DNA from: Pyrenochaeta sp. MPI-SDFR-AT-0127
Taxonomy: Eukaryota > Ascomycota > Dothideomycetes > Pleosporales > Cucurbitariaceae
Reading direction: 5' to 3'
Length of the DNA stretch: 64,000 nt
Assembly: GCA_020747015.1 (NCBI GenBank)
Contig: JAGTJM010000018.1
Coordinates: forward strand, 124,001 to 188,000
Of this stretch, positions 60,295-64,000 are shown one piece after another. Made by a program: the position numbers and the translations under genes. The notes under the pieces were generated by a model that searched no databases, was not told the DNA's origin, and saw only the letters and a list, made by a program, of their open reading frames with translations. Every line of letters starts with the position of its first letter. The stretch's first letter is position 1.

Positions 60295-62219
60295 TTTGAT
60301 AGTTGGTTTGTGTGGGCTGATTTGATTGGTTGATAGGGTGTAGTGAGGTAGATGTTTGTGTTGTAGTGGTGGGAGTCAAGTCAAGTGGCGACTGTATAAA
60401 AACTCTTTTGCTTAGTGTTTGAAAATCTGGGGTACTGTGTAGTGGCAGCGGGTAGGCTAGAAGATCTGATGGTGTGATGGTCCAAAGGGTACACCTTCAC
60501 TGGGGTTGCGTCTTATATAGCTACCAGCAAGTTACTTGACTTCTGACACACACACTGCATAACTCGGGAGCAAGCAAACTGCATCGTGACCTAAGCAAGG
60601 GGCCCAGCTACCAGAAATTTCCACGCCATCGAAACCAAAATCGTGACCCCTCCGCACACGCGTTGCTTGGAAGTCTGAGCGACACTTTGCAGTTAACGGC
60701 AATGCTACGATCATGCGGCCAGGCTTCGCGCCAAACAAAGCCCATGCGCAACTTCGGACGGCTGCGAAGGCGTCGCTTGGCTCCGCTCCAGCTCGCTTTC
60801 CATAGCGTAATAGCCCGCCTTGTTTGAGCTGCACCTGACCGCACCCAAGCCTGCGCGACGACGTGCGACTGGCCAGCCTCGGTTTCCATTACCCCCGAGA
60901 AACCTCTGAAGGGCCATGAAAAATATTGCTGCAAATTTTCAGCATCGAAGACGCCATCTGAGGCAGGCCATGTGCCAGCGCTGACCTGCCTGACTGCTCG
61001 TACCCGTGCCAGGCCCCTTTGTTCCCCGCCGGGAACGCTGTGGAGGCGGCAAGAAAATTCTGTCTAGCCGGCCAGTTTCCCGCCTTGGGGTCGTCCTTTT
61101 TGACTTTGGTACCTGGATCTTCGCAAAAACTGCATGGTGGACAATCATGGAAAAGCTGGCTCATGATGTAAATGCAACTCTGCAACATGTCCATGTTTTT
61201 TTGGCCCTTCTCCTGCAGGTACCAGAGGGGGGCAACCGTCGAACAGGGCGACATATTCTTCGCCCTCATTCTCCAACACTAAAACCTGCTCAGTCACACC
61301 GCATCCCAGCTGAAGCTTAGTACCCGGTACCTCCGCACATGACGTCGAGCATCGTGAAGTCTAGGCGCAATGTTGCAAGGCGGACAAAGAGGGCCAATGT
61401 GCGCTCAGGCACGCGTCACGCCGCACCTGCGCTTACTCCTGTGTCCTCCACACAGACACTCTACTCGCAACTTGCCCACATTCTGCCACTTCATTACCGG
61501 TGTTGCCGCGTGCTGCGGGCATTCCATGTCGCAATTTTTAGCAATTGGCGTTACACATGGCAGCATCTGCTTCACCCAATTCCCACTCCGGGGTCACACC
61601 ATCCACGACAAGACTTCACGATCCTTGGCCGTTTCGCCAATGTCCTCGACCACGTTCTCGCCGCCGCACATCACCTGCCCACCGGTAATTGTACCACTAG
61701 TCATTGCACTTTTCGCCCAGCCAGCTGCATCTGTAATTGTCTTCGCTATGCTATGCCATTCTCCAAAAAATCTAAGGGGGTATTCCATTCCGCTTACAAA
61801 CGCCCTACACGCTCTCCTCTTGCCCCTCTCCCAACAATCCACTTGACGCTCCGCAATCAAACCACGTAACAAGGCCATGTCGTGCTGAAGTTTCTGTTAC
61901 CCCCAGGAAACTGCACCATGCGCCGAAACAGGAACCTCGCTGTGCAGATGCGGGGAAAAACACACTACGGTAGCACTCCCGCTAGGGCGTACCGGCTGAC
62001 ACGTAGATCTGGTCAGGTCCGCCGTCTACCAAATGTACAGGGTCCCTTCATCATCCCCCTTTCTGTTTGGTTACCCGGGCCTGGGAGTCCGAATCCATGA
62101 CTAACTGCGCCCCACAAGCGTCATGCAGCCTCTTCTCGAATAACTGTGGAGGCGGGAAGGCGGCTGTGGAGAAGGCCCAAACCGCTCATGGCTGTCTACC
62201 AGGCCACAACGCACCAAAC
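60295..62219. other. Intergenic, 1.9 kb
   Basis: DUF3602 promoter and the 3' flank of ARP1. Overlapping ORFs at 60608-61269 and 61339-61869 on both strands have biased composition and no motif. No RNA gene recognised. Confidence 0.55.
60511..60520 (-). promoter_or_regulatory. TATA box of the DUF3602 gene
   Basis: On the minus strand this reads CTATATAAGA, a near-consensus TATA element about 220 bases upstream of the ATG. A clear TATA box fits an inducible, stress-type gene. Confidence 0.5.
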
Positions 62220-63531
62220 TTAGGCAAATTTGGTATGAATGATGTCTGGATTCTCCTGCCATTCGTCCTTTTCTACCCACATCTGCATGTCCGTGTCAGT
62301 CAAGCGTCATGATGAGACAACAAAGGAGTGGCCTACCTTTTTGAAAGTACTCAGTCCGGCGAGAATACTGCCGCCCGTCCACGTCGTGTATATTCGCTCT
62401 GGCGGTGCCAGAATCTTAATTCTCATGTCCTTCACCGCCAGTCTCTGGACCTCGTGGAGTAGTCTGTTGCCAAACCCTTTCGTCAACGTGGAGCCACCCG
62501 AGAGCACAATGTTGCCGTAGAGTGCTTTGCGGAGATCCATGTCTGTCCGATGTATTGCTTCGACCACGATCTGGTGCACACCAGGGTACTCAAGCCCGAT
62601 GATCTCGGGGTTGAACAGGATTTCCGGTGCCCGAAATCTCTCTGCGCCAATCTAACGTCTGTTAGCTCTTGTCCACATGTTGTGCGACATTCCAAGCTCA
62701 CTTTCAACTTGTGTCCATCAGGTAATGTGAAGTCGACGCTCTTGCCTTCTGACCTGGAAGAACCAGACCAGTCCTTCTCTTCTTTTGCGGGGTCGAGCGC
62801 TACATAGCCCGTCTGCTCCTTGATGCTCTTGACAGTCTCTTTCTCTGCGCTGGTGTGGAAGATTCGCCCGCTTTTCCTCAGTAGTTGTTGCATGTGTTCC
62901 GTCACGTCCCTCCCTGCCACGTCTATCCTCCTGATGCTGTTGGGAATTGCGAATCCTTGGAAGACTGGAACTGCGTGCGACACTCCATCTCCTGAGTCCA
63001 GAACGAGACCTGTGGTCTTTCCCGAAGCGTAAAGTGAGAGTACGGCTTGCACCGAGGTGTATAAGGCGGGAACGTTGAACGTCTCGAAAAGGATCTGGGC
63101 GGCTGTATCGCGGTTTTCTCGTGGGTTCAGTGGGGGTTCAGTAAGAAGCACTGGGTGCTAATCAAAATAGCGGTCAGCTTTACTCACTTTTCTTGATTAG
63201 TGACTTTGGCGATGGTGATACTCACATCTTCGCTCACAGTCTTCAATGACTCTGTGTAGACATACTGCCATATCCTCTCCATATCATCCCAGTCTGTGAC
63301 AATGCCATGCTCCAACGGGTAATTGATCTTGAACAGCCCCCTATACTGCTGGGCTTGCGGTCCAATAAACAGATCACCCTCTAATGCTCCTGCCATTGTC
63401 CGCACATGTTTGGGCCGGCCCACGTAGGATGGGAAGTAGCATTTCGGTACATCTTCGCCAGCAAATCCAGCTCTGATAGTGCCACTCCCGTTGTCGATGA
63501 CGATTGGGGCATTGTGTAATCGAGAGCCCAT
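62220..63531 (-). CDS. ARP1: Actin-related protein 1 (centractin), dynactin filament subunit
   Basis: Forms the short filament of dynactin that couples dynein to cargo and moves nuclei in hyphae (Neurospora ro-4). Exons 63531..63226, 63157..62702, 62651..62337 and 62282..62220, all phase 0, introns 50-68 bases; 379 residues. Actin-fold nucleotide loops: [18 protein letters not shown] (phosphate 1), [16 protein letters not shown] (phosphate 2), and [12 protein letters not shown] with [19 protein letters not shown]. Arp1 rather than conventional actin is indicated by [40 protein letters not shown] and the C-terminus [13 protein letters not shown]. Start [11 protein letters not shown] matches family N-termini. 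Small departures ([20 protein letters not shown]) are species variation. Confidence 0.96.
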
Positions 63532-64000
63532 GGTGGGGGCTGTGGAGTTTGGCAATCCTGAGACTCGATAATTCAAGATGTGATGCTTTGGAGAGTGGAC
63601 GGGCGAGAGTGGGCGATGGTGAGTGAGGTTGCTGTTATTGCGATTGCATCGCCAGTATAGAGCTCCTTCCGAGTCGCGAAAGTTCACGACGCGCTTCGGA
63701 GGCATTAGCAAGGGTACCCCGGTCGTATCACGTGCAACTGTCCAACTCCACACTTGATGTACGAGTGAATGCCATTCTGACAATCCTTTCCAAATCTGGG
63801 CTATAAATCACATCCAACGATGTTATGCTCCTAGTGAGCAGACCGGCTGTCAGAGTATTTTGAAAGCCTAAGATTTATTCCTCGGTTGAGAGCCTTAAAC
63901 ACCCCGCATCAGCTGTGAGCACTGAAAGCTTACATCGTGTTCTGCGATTCACTCAGTCAGCACATATGAAAAGGTTAAGTAGTGTCTGTCCCGTTCATAG
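63532..64000. promoter_or_regulatory. ARP1 upstream region with E-box word
   Basis: No further gene start seen before the window ends. At 63725-63734 the sequence GTATCACGTG is the exact reverse complement of the CACGTGATAC word found twice in the CCT3 promoter; it lies about 195 bases upstream of the ARP1 ATG. Confidence 0.5.

Noticed and set aside
61339..61869. Plus-strand ORFs of 158-176 codons
   Set aside because: Two overlapping frames of similar length with no motif; opposite to the ARP1 3' flank.

Overview
The window looks like nuclear DNA of a filamentous ascomycete (Pezizomycotina), most likely a Dothideomycete; genus is not decided. Reasons: 20 confident protein genes, mostly with short GT-AG introns of about 47-80 bases, on both strands at roughly one gene per 3 kb, with separate promoters and no operons. 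The set includes fungal families such as a cell-wall-integrity MAP kinase, a Ste7-type MAPKK, a BYS1-domain protein, a WSC-domain protein and a DUF3602 protein. Most genes had to be assembled from several exons, so spans below include introns and exon limits are given in the evidence.

Layout. 1-6.5 kb: a possible gene running off the left edge, a membrane-anchored aspartic-peptidase-like protein, the Slt2/MpkA MAP kinase, and an SDR-like dehydrogenase. 7-16.4 kb: the HAS1 RNA helicase and a 1738-residue disordered protein. 17-26 kb: a small hydrophilic protein, a RING-H2 protein, a small C-terminally hydrophobic protein, a GNAT acetyltransferase and a secreted GH2 glycosidase. 27-37 kb: a kinase-like protein lacking key catalytic residues, a BYS1-domain secreted protein, a gene-poor 3 kb stretch, and chaperonin subunit CCT3. 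38-51 kb: a fungal hypothetical, an Ost-alpha/TMEM184 membrane protein, a WSC-domain protein, a short secreted-protein ORF followed by what may be decayed sequence, an alpha/beta hydrolase with a probable frameshift, and an alpha-amylase. 51-64 kb: the Ste7-type MAPKK, the SPT6 elongation factor, a GRGGAGN-repeat protein and the dynactin actin-related protein ARP1.

How they fit together. The window alternates housekeeping genes (HAS1 ribosome biogenesis, CCT3 folding, SPT6 transcription, ARP1 dynactin transport) and signalling genes (Slt2, Ste7) with secreted or surface genes (GH2, GH13, WSC, BYS1, A1-like) lying next to longer gene-poor stretches. The neighbours do not form an obvious pathway or biosynthetic cluster. 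I saw no rRNA, tRNA, CRISPR array, intact transposon or virus-derived gene.

I did not find a convincing new biological system. The best leads are gene-structure oddities (an 11-base exon, a GC-AG intron, a frameshift or 28-base intron), catalytically degenerate enzyme-like proteins, and a shared CACGTGATAC promoter word.
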